Assembly: GCA_038380435.1 (NCBI GenBank)
Contig: JAWZYU010000013.1
Span: 67,660,446 to 67,724,445 of the forward strand
From: Ryuthela nishihirai
Taxonomy: Eukaryota > Arthropoda > Arachnida > Araneae > Heptathelidae
Direction of reading: 5' to 3'
Length of the DNA stretch: 64,000 bases
The translations under genes were made by a program, and so were the position numbers. Position 1 is the first letter of the stretch; each line of letters starts with the position of its first letter. The notes below the pieces were generated by a model, which searched no databases, was not told the origin of the DNA, and saw only the letters and a list, made by a program, of their open reading frames with translations. Positions 1-11,714 of the stretch are shown here, piece by piece.

Positions 1-589
1 TTTAAACTTTACTGAACTTAATTAAATAAGATATATCAAGCATTCCATTTATCTTTTTGTTCATTATTGATTAATTGTTATCATTTTTATCTAATTTCAC
101 AAAATATATAATGAATTTTGTATTGTAATCTGGGTGAGCTCATATTTAGCTCTTTGGTTATGCATATTAAAAAATATATGCTGTTTTTGTTAATATATAT
201 ATGATATGGTGTATTTTTTACATTATATATGCATTCCTATTTAAATGTTATAGTTTGTTATTCTTTATAAGTGTAATTATGCACGATTTCCTATAACTTT
301 TTCCCTTCTATATGCCATTAATATATTACATGTTAAATGTTAAACATATTGAATTAATTAAATTAAATTAAAAAAAAATATATTTAGTTTTCCTTTGGCA
401 TCCTAAGTTGTATTGTGGATGATGTATGCATGATTGCTGCATTCTCATCTGCATTCATTAATGAACAGCTCGGTCTAAATATATCTATCTCGAAACATTG
501 ATTTGTTTTTGGTAAAAAATTTCCCTAAAAAATTCCTGCCGACCCCTATACCTTAATAATAGTCGTCCGTTAGAAGAGATCTTAAGCGA
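1..589. other. AT-rich DNA, nothing recognised
   Basis: The stretch is very AT-rich with short runs of A and T. I see no open frame of note, no terminal repeats and no similarity to the other repeats in the window. Confidence 0.6.
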
Positions 590-593
590 GGAG

Positions 594-873
594 CCGTATG
601 GGAAGGTATACCTTGCACCCTTTAATGTATGGGAAGATATACCTTGCACTCTTTAATGTATGGGAAGGTATACCTTGCACTCTTTAATGTATGGGAAGGT
701 ATACCTTGCACCCTTTAATGTATGGGAAGGTATACCTTGCACCCTTTAATGTATGGGAAGGTATACTTTGCACCCTTTAATGTATGGGAAGGTATACCTT
801 GCACCCTTTAATGTATGGGAAGGTATACCTTGCACCCTTTAATGTATGGGAAGGTATACCTTGCACCCTTTAA
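594..873. repeat. 31-bp tandem repeat, nine copies
   Basis: The motif TGTATGGGAAGGTATACC followed by TTGCACCCTTTAA recurs every 31 bp, with GGGAAG at 600, 631, 662, 693, 724, 755, 786, 817 and 848. Copies differ by only one or two bases (CACCC/CACTC, GGTATA/GATATA), so the array is young or homogenised. Each unit contains GGTATACC, a self-complementary 8-mer. Short open frames across it are products of the repeat. Confidence 0.95.
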
Positions 874-1868
874 GAGATAGCTAAGTGCCCTTGTCGGAAA
901 GCTTTTGTTTGGTTGTAGAAAGTCCGCAGGCTGCCTCCTCGACACCGCTGCACGACTGAAGGATCCTTGCGACATTGCTATGTATTGAATGCATTGCATT
1001 GAGAAAAGCGCGATTCAAAGGCACAGGAAAAACTCGTGCAATGAAAGTAATAAGACGAAAATGGTAATAATCATGAAGTGAACTTGCCTCTTTTTCTTTA
1101 TGAAACATTTCATAATTTTTCGAATAAGCTTTCTTTTCACTTGGTGGAAAATGGAGTTTTCGTTTAGAATTGATATGAGCAAATAAGAAATTCGACTTCT
1201 CTTAGATTACGTTTTTAAACTGGGAGTAAGAATACCAGTGGTGGCTCGTAATTAGAGACCACAGGGGCCAGACTCCACCAAAATTTCTATACTATATGCT
1301 TATCTTAATTTAAATTTCAGTTTCATCGTAATTTATATTTTAATGTTATGTTAATTTCAATTGCTATTTTATGTGAATTTTATCAACATTTAGCTTAGTT
1401 TAAACATTAAATTTAAACGAATAGGAAAAATCATATTTCATTTGATTTTTTTTTCTGAAGTATTTTTCCCATTTTCCATTTAGCACGTATCAGTGAAACA
1501 TTACGTTTCAAGCTGCCTTCGTGGATATAAACGGGGTAACTGAAAATGTGCCCAGAATACTATATATAAATATACACCCAATTCTGATTTTACACGGATT
1601 TTTTTACACGATTTTGACTAACCCCGGTTTAGAAAAAAAATCCCTATTCTCTTTTTTACACGATTTATTTTGATCTAATACGGTTCAAACAGCGCCTTTT
1701 TAAAAATCTTCATTTGAATTTAATTCTGAAAGTATATTCCTATTCAAGAAAATCGCATAAAATTTACATTTATAACAAAGATGCCGCTTTTATGGTCACA
1801 TTTTTCGAAGTAGTGTTAACTTTGAAAATGTGCTATAGATACACATTTTGTGCACTAGAATCCTTAAA
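874..1868. other. Non-coding stretch, nothing firm
   Basis: AT-rich sequence without a convincing open frame. Around 1236 there is CAGTGGTGGCTCGT, which resembles one end of a hAT transposon, but I find no matching second end. Confidence 0.5.
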
Positions 1869-4800
1869 AAAAACCTCATCATAATCATCATCATCATCCT
1901 TAAGCAGCCATGGGCTACGGAGGTCCAACCAGACAGTGCAATTTAGTTCTCCAAGCAAGTCTATCCTGAGTTACATCTACTGCAATTGACCACTGCACAC
2001 CAATTCTAACAAGGTCCTGTTTGACATTGTCTGCCCACCGCATCTTAGATCTCCCATTCTTTCTGAGGCCTTTAGGCACATTGTTCATAACCCTATTCTC
2101 CAATCTATAATTATTCATACGGGCAACATGGCCAAACCAACGGAGTCTCTCTCTGCACAACATGCTGCTTAAAGGAGGTTGCAAACTCCTTTGCCTAACC
2201 TCATCATTAGTTACAAAGTTGAACCACCTAATGCCCAAGATACTGCGTAAGCATCTGGAATCAAAAGCATCTAGTTTCCTGTTATCTTGTTTACAAAGTG
2301 TCCAAGTTTCCCTACCATAACTAACCCTAGAAAGAACCAAACTATTATACAGTCTAATTTTAGTCTTGTATACAGTCTAATTTAGGTGTATACGCCTATT
2401 TCTCCACACTCTCCATAGATTCTTAAAAGTTCCGGCAGCAATCCCTATTCGTCTGTTAATCTCATGCCGCACATCACCATTATCTGTTACCCCAAGATAA
2501 TTAAACTGTGTCACCTGCTCAAGACTACAACCATTCAGATTAACTGAATCACAGCCTGCCTGACCAATTTTCATCACTTTAGTTTTCTCTCTGTTTATAA
2601 CCAAACCTACTCCACTACCAGTCTCATCAACAGCTCGAATGAAAGAGTTCATCTCATCAACATCATTTGCCAAAAGGGCTAAATCATCAGCATAATCTAA
2701 ATCAGACATTTTCGTATCTCCAGTCCATTTAAGGCCAAAATCTTTCCCTTTCAGTGAATTTCGCATAACATAATCAATAACCAAGCTAAAGAGGAAAGGA
2801 GACAAAATGCACCCTTGTCGAACACCAGAAGTAATGCTAAACCAATTGCTACAAGCCTTACCAACTCTCACACACGACTCAGTGTTATTATAGAGAGCTT
2901 TCATTATGTTACTAACTTGACAGGTATACCATATGATTTCACAATCAACCACAAATTATCACGATCAACAGAGTCGAAAGCCTTTTTGAAATCAACAAAG
3001 CTAGCAACCAAAGGTTTCTGAAACTCTAAACATTTCTCAAGAATCTGCCTAAGGGAAAATAACAGATCCACACAACCTCTACCACTTCTGAATCCACATT
3101 ACTCATCACGCAATTGACTGTCAACCAGATTCTTAATTCTATTAAGCACAATCATGGAAAGAACTTTACCTGGAACAGAGAGTAGGCTGATATCCCTATA
3201 GTTATCACAAGAACTGCGATCACCTTTTTTGAAAATAGGGATAACAATAGCTCTGGTAAAATCCTTAGGAACCATGCCTTTATCATAAAAGATATTCAGA
3301 ATTTCAGTCATCCAAGTGGTAACCGAAACATTCCCAGCTCTAAGCATTTCCGTAGTAATTTCATCTACCCCTGGGGATTTATGAAGTTTAAGTTTAGAAA
3401 CAGCCAAAATAACTTCAGATTGTGTTAGAGGGCCAACATTAAAGCCACCAATGCATCTATCGTCATTGCAAACAATGGGAATAGAACTAACCGCATTGTT
3501 TAGAATATCACTGAAATGCTCAGCCCACCTAGCCATGACAGAATCCTCACCTTCTATAACCTTACCTTGTTTATCCTTCAATCCCTGTATACCTGTCCGT
3601 TTTCTACCACACAAAACATTAACTATCTGGTACAGCTCTCTGCTGTTGTGCTGTCTAACGGCTTCCTCGGCTTTGTCAGCCAAACCATCAAGCCAAAGAT
3701 TCTTATCAGCAGCTAACTGATCTTTTACACGTTTATTAAGTTCTCTGTAATGCTTTCTATTAGGACTAGTAGGGTATTGATTAAGGACATTCCTGCAGTT
3801 CTTTCTTTCCAAAATAAGCTCAAGTGCCTTATCACTCAGATAATTCTGTCTCTTCTGCTCCTTTTTTCCTGAAAGAGTACTGTTAGTGTCCAAAAAAGCC
3901 TGTTTAAAATGATCCCATTCTTCCTCAACTTCAGTAGTAAGCAAACCATGACTGTCTTAATGACTAAGTAACCGATCATGCTAAGCTTTGGCTATAACTG
4001 GATCTTTCAGAGCTTCAGTATTAAAAGCAAATTTTTTAACCCTAGCACAACACTTTTTAAGAGTAAGTTGCAACACACTTTTAACAAGGTAATGGTCAGA
4101 TCCAATTTCAGCTCCCCTATATGCCCTGGTATTCCTAACAGAACTAGCCCATTTGCTGTTAATTAATATGTAATCAATCATATTCTTATGCAGCCCATCA
4201 GGTGAAACCCAGGTGTACTTATGTATGTCGCGGTGTTTGTAATAAGTGTTAGTTATTCTGAATCCATTGAGTTTACTTACCTGTAGGAGACGTTGCCCAT
4301 TGCCATTGCAGCTACCAATATCAAAGGGGCCTATTACTCCTCCCCAAAGGTCAAAATCAGTACCAACTTTGGCATTGAAGTCACCAAGAACAAGGGTAAT
4401 ATCTCCTTTCTTGACAGAATTCAAAATATCCTGAAGTTGTTCATAAAACCTATCCTTCTCATCCTCATCGGCATCCTCAGTGGGGGCATAACAGCAGATA
4501 ACATTCAAGTCTTTAACGCTTGTCTGAAATTTTGCTGTAAGAAACCTTTCATTAATGCACTCATATCCTAGATGGGCATCACTAGCGTGTCTGCTGAGAA
4601 GCAGACCCACGCCTTGGTGATGCTTATTGTCGTCCCTCCCTGAAAAGCGAAATTTAAATTATTGTTAAGAATCTGACCTTTGTCTGTCCACCTGATCTCT
4701 TGCAAGCCGAGAATATCTAAATTATATCGGTGGAAATCTTGTGTGAGGACATCAAGAGAATACGCTCTGTGCAGAGTCCTCACATTCCAACTACCTATGG

Positions 4801-5475
4801 AGAGAAAATGGTTAGTGGGATGTTTAAAGAAACTATGTTTATTGAGAGAGGGAATGCCGACAATATCAAACAGCCCCCTAATCGCAGACATGGGGCAAAG
4901 ACCCGTTCCCCCACCACAAAAGGTTGAAGCCATCTACACTGGAAGACTTCCTCCAATATAGAATTTGACGATGCCAGTAAAAGGAAAGAGTTCAAGTGAC
5001 TGCGGTGACCTCTTCTCAGGATTATCCACCAGCTGATAAACATATCCTGTGAATCTATTCACTTTGGGCTGTCGACCCATAAACAAACAGAAAACACAGT
5101 GGAAGGTTTTCCCTCCACAGAAGCCAACCAGTGCATAATATTCAGGATCCATAACCAAGTTCAGAGCCATATATCTGTCCAGTCCAGTGGATTTATATGG
5201 TCAGCACCAGGACCCTGTGTGGTTGACTCCTCCTCAGCAGGGTAGAAAAAAAAGAAAAGTAGCCATAGTTGTCCAGATCAGTAGGCCACACTAATCTGGC
5301 AGCCCTCCCCTTCCGTTCACTTCCACAAGATAGAAGAAAGGTTAGAGAAGAAAAGTTATACCTTTCTTTTGAAAGGTACTAACGGTCTGCACCACGAGAA
5401 GGCGGGGTAGGACATTAGGTGCTGGGCCTGGCCGGTTCTATGCATCATCACAGGGGATTGGTGCATAGCTCTACA
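1869..5475 (-). mobile_element. LINE copy L1, near full length, inactive
   Basis: A minus-strand copy of the same endonuclease plus reverse-transcriptase LINE that is intact at 29.6-33.2 kb. The 3' end lies at the left: an ATC-rich microsatellite (GAT tail on the element strand) followed by the terminal CTTAAGCAGCCATGGGCTAC. The 5' UTR runs from about 4975 to 5475 and keeps the GGCGGGG..GGACATTAGGTGCT..CTGGCCGGTTCT block seen at the 5' end of the intact copy. The protein is broken (next entry). The trinucleotide tail and the C-terminal WFGHVARM segment suit RTE-like LINEs; the exact clade is inference. Confidence 0.9.
1915..4933 (-). pseudogene. Broken LINE endonuclease/reverse transcriptase (copy L1)
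   Basis: The reading frame is split into at least five pieces (4933-4568, 4610-3981, 3944-3099, 2952-2377, 2340-1915). Apurinic-endonuclease motifs are visible: WNVRTL, LQEIRW, LGDFNAKVG and GSDHYLV. The reverse transcriptase keeps SITSGVRQGCILSPFLFSLV and the catalytic YADD near 2690. Breaks relative to the intact copy: a frameshift near 4590, two Tyr-to-stop changes near 3980-3960, a Gln-to-stop at about 3100 (LRDE*CGF), a shift near 2910, and a small duplication near 2360 that repeats ATACAGTCTAATTT. The C-terminus ends CLVGPP at 1915. It cannot give a full protein. Confidence 0.9.
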
Positions 5476-5629
5476 CTAACATAACTACACAACAAGTTTT
5501 GTTGTTGTACAAAACCTACGTCATTCGGAAGAAAGTGGCAACATTGAGGGAATTCCCCTCAATTTTATCTTCAATACATACGTTAGTCTTGGTCTCTCAT
5601 TTCGTGTTTAAAGTTAAAAGTGTTTAGAT

Positions 5630-5830
5630 CAGTGGTTCTCAACCTTTTATGCTTCACGTATCCCCTGGAAATGTGTATGTAACTGGCGTACCCCTTATAT
5701 AGATAGATAAAACTATAGTTATAGTATAATAATGCCAACTTAGGGAATTTGTTACTAGATCTAGAAACCTTTGAGTTCTCACGGCGTACCCCAAAAACGT
5801 TTACCGCGTACCCCACGTTGAGAACCCCTG
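5630..5830. mobile_element. hAT-type MITE, 201 bp, with target duplication
   Basis: The left end reads CAGTGGTTCTCAACCTT. The right end, on the other strand, reads CAGGGGTTCTCAACGT. Flanking 8-mers are GTTTAGAT (5622-5629) and ATTTAGAT (5831-5838), 7 of 8 identical, as expected for hAT. No coding capacity. A second copy at 43343-43611 runs the other way and carries a nested insertion. Confidence 0.9.
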
Positions 5831-5989
5831 ATTTAGATGTTTAATAGGAGAAATCGAAAAAAAAATGTTTGTTTCTTGAAGTTTTACTTGCGTAATATAA
5901 ATTTATTAAATTTTGCTGATAGGTAATTGAAAAATTTTTATCATCTGATTTATTAACTGCAATTTAAATATTTTTCGTAAGCCTTACCG

Positions 5990-7760
5990 CGATGTCGGAT
6001 AATTCAACTATACAAAAGCAGAAAAGGAAAGCTATCTCTTTGGATGCTAAGATCCATATTTTAGATCGTCTTGAAACTGGAGAAGGTTCAACATCCATAG
6101 GTAAATATTTTGGTTTCAACGAAGCTACCGTAAGAACCATCAAGAAAATGGAAGATACTATTAGAAAACTGTGCTTTCTGGAACAAAATTGAGCGCTTAG
6201 TCGTCGTCGTACACGAGAAATATTGTAAAATTGAAGATAAAAAAGGCACTGGTAAAGTGAATTGAAGATAACTCGCAAAAAAGAATCTCTAGACGGAAAT
6301 ACCATCAAACAGATAGCATTACGAATATATAAGCAGATACAAGAAATGGAACCAACCAATCAGCTCAGTTAAACAAAAAGTATGAATTTTCTGCAAGTAC
6401 AGGTTGGTTTGCAGGATTTCTTCAAAGACACGTTTCATAATATAAAGATAAAAGGTGAAGTTGCATCTGCATATGAGCCGGCTGCTAAAGAATTTTGTCC
6501 AAAATTGACCCAAATCTTTGAAGATGGTGGATACATTCCTGATTAAGTTTAGAATGCAGATGAACTGGTCATTTTTGGAAAAAAATGCCGATTAGAACTT
6601 ACGTAGCAAAATCACAAAAAAACTGTTGGTGGATTTAAAGCATCTAAGGATCGTGTGACCTTTCTATTTTGCAGCAACGCTTCAGGAGATCGTATGATAA
6701 AACCGCTGCTCATCAATCGATCCCTAAGACCACGTTCAAATGAAAGGTGTAGATTTGAATAAATTGCAAACGAAAAACCTGCACTACAAAAGAAATTTTA
6801 AATGAATGTTTTCATAAATGTTTTGTTCCAGAAGCTAAACGCTATTTGAAGGAAAAAAAAACTCGAATTTAAACTTCTATTGATTATAGACAATGTGCCT
6901 GGCCATCCTGTTTCGGAACACCCAAATGTGCAATTTTGTTTTCTGCCGTCTAATACGACATCCTTAATACAACCACTAGAACAGGGTATAATTGCCACAT
7001 TTAAAACTTACTACATAAGACGAACATTCCAATACATTTTGGATAAACTAGATAAGGATAAAACACTGATAGTTATTGATGTGCGGAAGAAATTTTCTAT
7101 TTTAGATTGTATCAGACATGCTGGATTGACGTTATCAGAATTAAAACCATCAACTTTAAACGCATGCTGGAAAGCTATATGACTAGAATATGTAAAAAGC
7201 AAAGATTGTACCCCCAAATACGACTGAATATCCTAATATCATCACTTTGGCACATGCAGTTAGTGGAGAAGGATTCGATCATTTATGGTTTGCAGATATT
7301 GAAGAATTGCTGGTTGACAAAGCTCTTAGCGAAGATGAAATAATAGCTGTCCTTGAGATTCCTGATGAAAAGGAAAAAAGTGATGGTGATGAAGGGGTTC
7401 CACTCACTGCAGGTTTAATTGACGAAGGGCTTCAAATGGCTAGTAAATTGGAAAGTCATTTTCTTACACATGATCACATTGTCGAACGAGCTGAGCAGTT
7501 TAAACGTGAATTGAAGTCATGTATGGCGCGTTATCAAGAATTATACAAAGATCTAGTGAAAGCAGGATCTCAACGATTGTCAAAACTAATCAAACTTCAG
7601 AATCACTGGAAACAACTGATAATTTTGTTGCCCATGCCATAGAGAGCATTTCACCATTGGAGTATCAACACGACGGCCAAAAGATTTCAAGCGACGAAAG
7701 TGGTTTAATTCCAGTCTTACGCAAACGAATGCGTCTATTGTCAGAAAGTGACAACGTATA
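5990..7760 (+). pseudogene. Dead pogo/Tigger (jerky-like) transposase
   Basis: The region starts at ATG 5992 with a psq/CENP-B type helix-turn-helix: KRKAISLDAKIHILDRLETG, then FNEATVRTIKK. Downstream are NADELVIF (first DDE aspartate, ~6550), LLIIDNVPGHP (second aspartate, ~6885) and FLPSNTTSLIQPLEQGIIA (~6945). In the last motif the usual Met-Asp of pogo transposases reads Leu-Glu. The C-terminal piece 7247-7642 is acidic, then GLQMASKLESHFL and a helical tail, as in Tigger/jerky proteins. Stops occur near 6190, 6370, 6545 and later, with several frameshifts, so the gene is inactive. I could not fix the terminal repeats. TTTTCACGTCTGGAACCAATC near 7990 resembles a Tigger end, but no left partner is evident. 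Confidence 0.88.
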
Positions 7761-8019
7761 AAATCTAGTTAATAAGCATATGCAAATCACATTTTTTTGC
7801 ACTTTTGTATTCTTGAATTAGTGACATATTATTTTCTTTATGAAGGATACTTTATTTTATATAGGTGCATTTGATTATCTTTATAAGTTTATAAAATAAA
7901 AAATGTGTTTAAATGAATAAAAATCAAACAAAGATGTAATTAAAAATTTTGATATGATTTGTTTGAAAACAACTTATTATTTGTACTCGGTTTTCACGTC
8001 TGGAACCAATCCACTATTT

Positions 8020-10014
8020 TTTCATATGCACTGTATTTTTAACACGGTTTTTTCGGGAGGGCAAAGGCCTTTCCAGCCATGCAAGGGCCTTGAGGGACTG
8101 ACGATAGTTCCTTGCTGAGTACCCCTGAGCAGGACACACGCCGAGAGTGTTCTTTTCAAGGAACGTTCTTCGAAAAATACGCAGACAAGCTCCGGCAATT
8201 GTGAGATCTCGTGCAAAGGGATCGACATCTGTGAGGTTTAAAAAATCCTCCCTGAAGGCTTGTACACCACGACGTAATAACTCGGTATCTGCCCTACAGT
8301 AATAAAGCAGGTGTGTTGAAAGTCCCAGGGTTCAAGGGTAGGTGTCTCATACCACTTTTTATATTCTTGTAGTTTTGAAAGGTCCATGTCTTCGGGTCAA
8401 AAATGGCAGGGATCGTGAACGGGACCTATATAATTTAAATTTTTGTTTCACAAAGTCGAAGGGGAAGAACACTTTAGCAGTCTCCAAGTTGAACGTTTTA
8501 GTAAACGAACGAAGAGGGGCCTGGATGAATGATAAAGAGTCAATGGACCTTAATTTTAGTCCAGGTAAAAAAAAAATTCTTAATAATTTTGAACCGTCGA
8601 AAACCAGATCAGGTTTTAAAAATTTCTATACAGGTAATTTATGATGAATGTCCCATCACAGCATTTTAAGTTGTGTGCGAGGATCGTTACATCGTTGAAA
8701 CGCTAAATCCTGGGGCGTTCTTCGGCTAAAAGATAGTTCATGAATGTATCCACGTCTGGGAACGAAGTGTAGACCCATTCGTCGTTTTGTTTTTACGTCA
8801 CAACGCACAATATAGGTTTCAAAATACCGTCGTTGAGCTGTACAGTTTCTACATCGAAATAGAGATAAGACTGTTCGATTGGATCAATCTTGCACGGTTC
8901 TACGTATTTGGGCTTGTCAGCTTTGCACACATGCTTTTTCTTCGGATCGTAAACATCGAGGCATTTCACACAATGGTGTCGCATCTGACAGATTTGCACT
9001 AGATGCGCTTGAAAACATTCTGCCCCTCTCAGATACATGTTGCACTGAGTGCAGAGTACAGGTTCGTCAAAATGGATCACATCAGATGTGAGGCAACGAT
9101 TACATGTACCTTTGCAGACGTGAGCTTTCTCAAAAGTTTTTAAGCATTTTGGGCGGAACATTTTACCATCGAAAAAACCTGCAGGTTTTATCATCACATC
9201 AAAATGTCCTTTATTGTAGAGCAGGTACAAATTATCTGTTGCTTCCAGTCCAATAAATATCGGCAGAAAACTGTCGTCGACCGAATAAATAACGATGCGG
9301 AAGTGAGACACAAGAAGTGTCTGGAAGAGTCGTACTTAGGATATGCCGCAGGGTTTGATGGGTACGCCAGCGTCACGACACAGTTGAAGAGCTTCCGTTT
9401 GCTGCAGGTTATGATGTCTTCTTCTCACACATTCGTACTTGTTTGGTTGACTCCTATTTTTTTAGCACAACTCTCGTGCAATAACGAGAGCTCTTGTGAG
9501 ACAGTCGTATCAGAGTTCATGATTTTAATTACAGATTTCTTATTTTTTGCGAACGTTCCACGTCAGTGAGCGATCGAGTCTCGTGACCAGTACGTCTGCT
9601 GCCTTCGCGATCGATATTAGCACAGACGAAAACGAATTTGAGGTCGCTGTGACTGCCGAGCCCCTCGTTGGATTGTATGACACGATCCAGAGTAGTCATA
9701 AATCGTTCTGCATTCAGATCGTTGCGGCGAATCAGGCTTAAATTGACTGCACTCTTCAAATCTGAAGAACGGAAGCAAAGTCTTACGTGACTATAATCAC
9801 CTTGCAGTACGATGTCACGGAGCATTTTTTTCATGCATTTCCTGTTATCATGCATGGTTCGGAACACGGGGAAGAAGTTGTGGGCTTCCGCGTTTTCCAT
9901 TCCCCGAGACCAACACTTGTCGATACGAATTGAGTTTTGAATTTCGTAGAGTTGAAATTCCTTACGTTCATAGCCGTGTAATAGGGTTTTGCCTTGTCCC
10001 CAGAACGACAGCAA
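8020..10014 (-). pseudogene. Polinton/Maverick protein-primed DNA polymerase B, N-terminal half
   Basis: Read on the minus strand, this holds in order: an N-terminal domain (VIQSNEGL segment, ~9660); a CLTRALVIA block (~9510); a Cys-rich zinc-ribbon-like region with several CxxC pairs (~9110-8940); Exo I YFDVETV (8839-8862); an Exo II-like HNLKCCDG (8652-8678); and Exo III YCRAD (~8290). These are the three 3'-5' exonuclease motifs of family B polymerases, and the surrounding blocks match protein-primed polymerases of Polintons and related adintovirus-like elements (family knowledge). A following block, AFREDFLNLTDVDPFAR, ends near 8230. The polymerase palm motifs are absent because the copy stops near 8020. 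Frames change near 9525, 9310, 8790 and 8300 and several stops intervene. No integrase, ATPase or capsid gene is visible. Confidence 0.85.
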
Positions 10015-10211
10015 ATCGTGGGGTGATTAAGCGCTGCGACGTAGCGATGTCCTTCCTGCTGGGTGTCGAACGTAATGAGGGCCCAGGCATAGATCCGTCT
10101 AACGGGTGAGCGGGACGTAGGGACGTCTAGCAGAAGCCTGCCCGGCGGTAGAATCTCTTTTGTTGCGATCTTATGCAACCACGGCAATTCCCGGTTCCGC
10201 TTGTACAGCAC
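9950..10211 (-). other. Open frame upstream of the Polinton polymerase, unassigned
   Basis: An open frame on the minus strand begins at 10211 and overlaps the N-terminus of the polymerase remnant in another frame. It contains PTSRSPVRRIYAWALITFD and ends in a stop soon after ALNHPTI. It could be another piece of the same element or chance. I do not recognise the domain. Confidence 0.3.
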
Positions 10212-10400
10212 TACCTGGTTATGAAAAGCCGTGCTTATCTAGAGCCGGGGGCAAGGAATACGCCCTATAGGCGCACCTCAACCCCAGCCTCACATGGCAG
10301 CAGTCCTATAGAAGGAAAGCTGACCACCGGAGGAAACCTTACTTTAATCTATTCCCCGGTTTGCAAATGTACAAGGATATATAGATCCAAGTTCGATCGG

Positions 10401-10728
10401 CACCCGGGGTGGAGACTCTTAGTAAGACCCAGACTTTTTTGAGGGCTCGTGCCTGCAAGGCGGGCTCAGACCTTTCGGCAGAGCCCTCGAACAGCCACCC
10501 AGGTCTCCTGATAGGTGAGGTCTCCAACGCCGTCACCATCCGACCGGCAATCAAGCCAGCCAGCAGCATCTTCAACCTCGGTTGGCCTTAGCCATGTCCA
10601 ACCGGGGGACCAATCCGGTCAGCACAGCCTTCAGCCGGGTTGCTGGGCCCTAGCCCCCCCCCCCCCCCCACCACCACCACGTCAAAGTGGTCCACTATCG
10701 GGGGGTGGGTGGGGCGGTAGCAGATACT
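10401..10728 (+). repeat. GC-rich structured repeat, copy 1
   Basis: It begins GGGTGGAGACTCTTAG and ends near a poly-C run and GTGGTCC(A)CTATCGGGGGG. It shares most of its sequence with 38849-39226, including GTAAGACCCAGACTTTT, CTCCTGATAGGTGAGGTCTCC and CGCCGTCACCATCCGACCGG. The stem GAGGGCTC (10441-10448) pairs with GAGCCCTC (10481-10488), and the same stem is kept in copy 2 with a different loop. The GC content is far above its surroundings. The family is not recognised. Proline-rich open frames here come from the poly-C tract. Confidence 0.8.
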
Positions 10729-10934
10729 TTCCGGGCACGACGAAGACCTTTTCCAATTCGCTGGATAGCTGATAGACACGGGTGCTTCGGATCTGGATAT
10801 TCCTCGCTTGATGGGCGTTTTGTGACCGCATCCAACAGGTTCACTAGGGCAAATTAAACGTCGAAACATCACCGTTCTTCTTCCTTGCGGCGTCCAATAT
10901 CTTAGCGTATTCGAATTCTCGAATAAGAGACATT
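10729..10934 (-). other. Possible coding remnant interrupted by the GC-rich repeat
   Basis: One minus-strand frame reads MSLIREFEYAKILDAARK at its start, then two adjacent stops, then a further open stretch up to the edge of the GC-rich repeat. Codon use looks protein-like, and it lies just upstream of the Polinton fragment, so it may be another piece of that element. No domain is recognised. Confidence 0.3.
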
Positions 10935-11087
10935 TTAGCAAAGGCTAATTGGATATTTTACAACAGCAGACTTCTAAACAACAAAATTCTGACTGATAGC
11001 AAGCTTCAGAGTAACAGTAAGCAATGATGTAGCGCCTCGTGCTCGAGCTCATATACTCTCAAATGTTATCTGATAAACAGTGGGGTC

Positions 11088-11250
11088 AAAGGGAAATTGT
11101 AAGATACATTTCCTAATCTTCGAAGTAAACATTTGTCAAATGTCGAGCAAATCAGTCACCGTTCCTCTGTCAGCGTCTGCTGAACACCGAACTCAAAGGG
11201 AAATTGTAAGATACTTTTCCTAACCTTCGAAGTAAACACTAGGCAAAGGT
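11088..11250. repeat. Pair of ~50-bp direct repeats, 109 bp apart
   Basis: TCAAAGGGAAATTGTAAGAT begins both copies (11088 and about 11197). Each continues TTTCCTAA.CTTCGAAGTAAACA with few differences. The intervening ~58 bp is unique. The rest of 10945-11700 shows nothing recognisable. Confidence 0.8.
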
Positions 11251-11714
11251 CGATTACGGATTGAATGTCGCAATATTTGGTTCAAAGGATTATTTACTCA
11301 ACTTGTATCGTTAATGAAGGAAATAATTTATCAGATCTTATCAGCAACAAATATTACAAAGCAGCTAGCGTCCATCCGTATTTCAATCTGTAAACCTCCA
11401 GTCACTCCCTTGACAACATACTGATAAGAACAGACACTGAACTTCGTCAAGAAGAGAGTACGACGATAATAGGTTAACTGATCTAAAACATTACATGTTA
11501 AAACTTTTTGGTTTTTAGTAGATGTTAAAATACGAATATGTTATAATGTTTTTCATGAATCAAAACCCATACTTTTTAAAAAATATATTTCGAACACGAT
11601 TCCCTCCCCCATTTTACTGATATTTTTTAAATCTCCCACAGTATTGGAATAAACGATGCTATTATTCAGATGCCAGGATTTTCTGGTTCACAGTATGGGA
11701 ATGATTTTCCCTAA

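Noticed and set aside
594..873. CRISPR-like array
   Set aside because: Units are contiguous 31-bp tandem copies with no spacers, in eukaryotic DNA.
1236..1260. hAT terminus CAGTGGTGGCTCGT
   Set aside because: Only one end found; no inverted partner and no target duplication.
10515..10772. Proline-rich open frames over the poly-C tract
   Set aside because: Produced by the GC-rich repeat and homopolymer; no start context or conservation between the two repeat copies.
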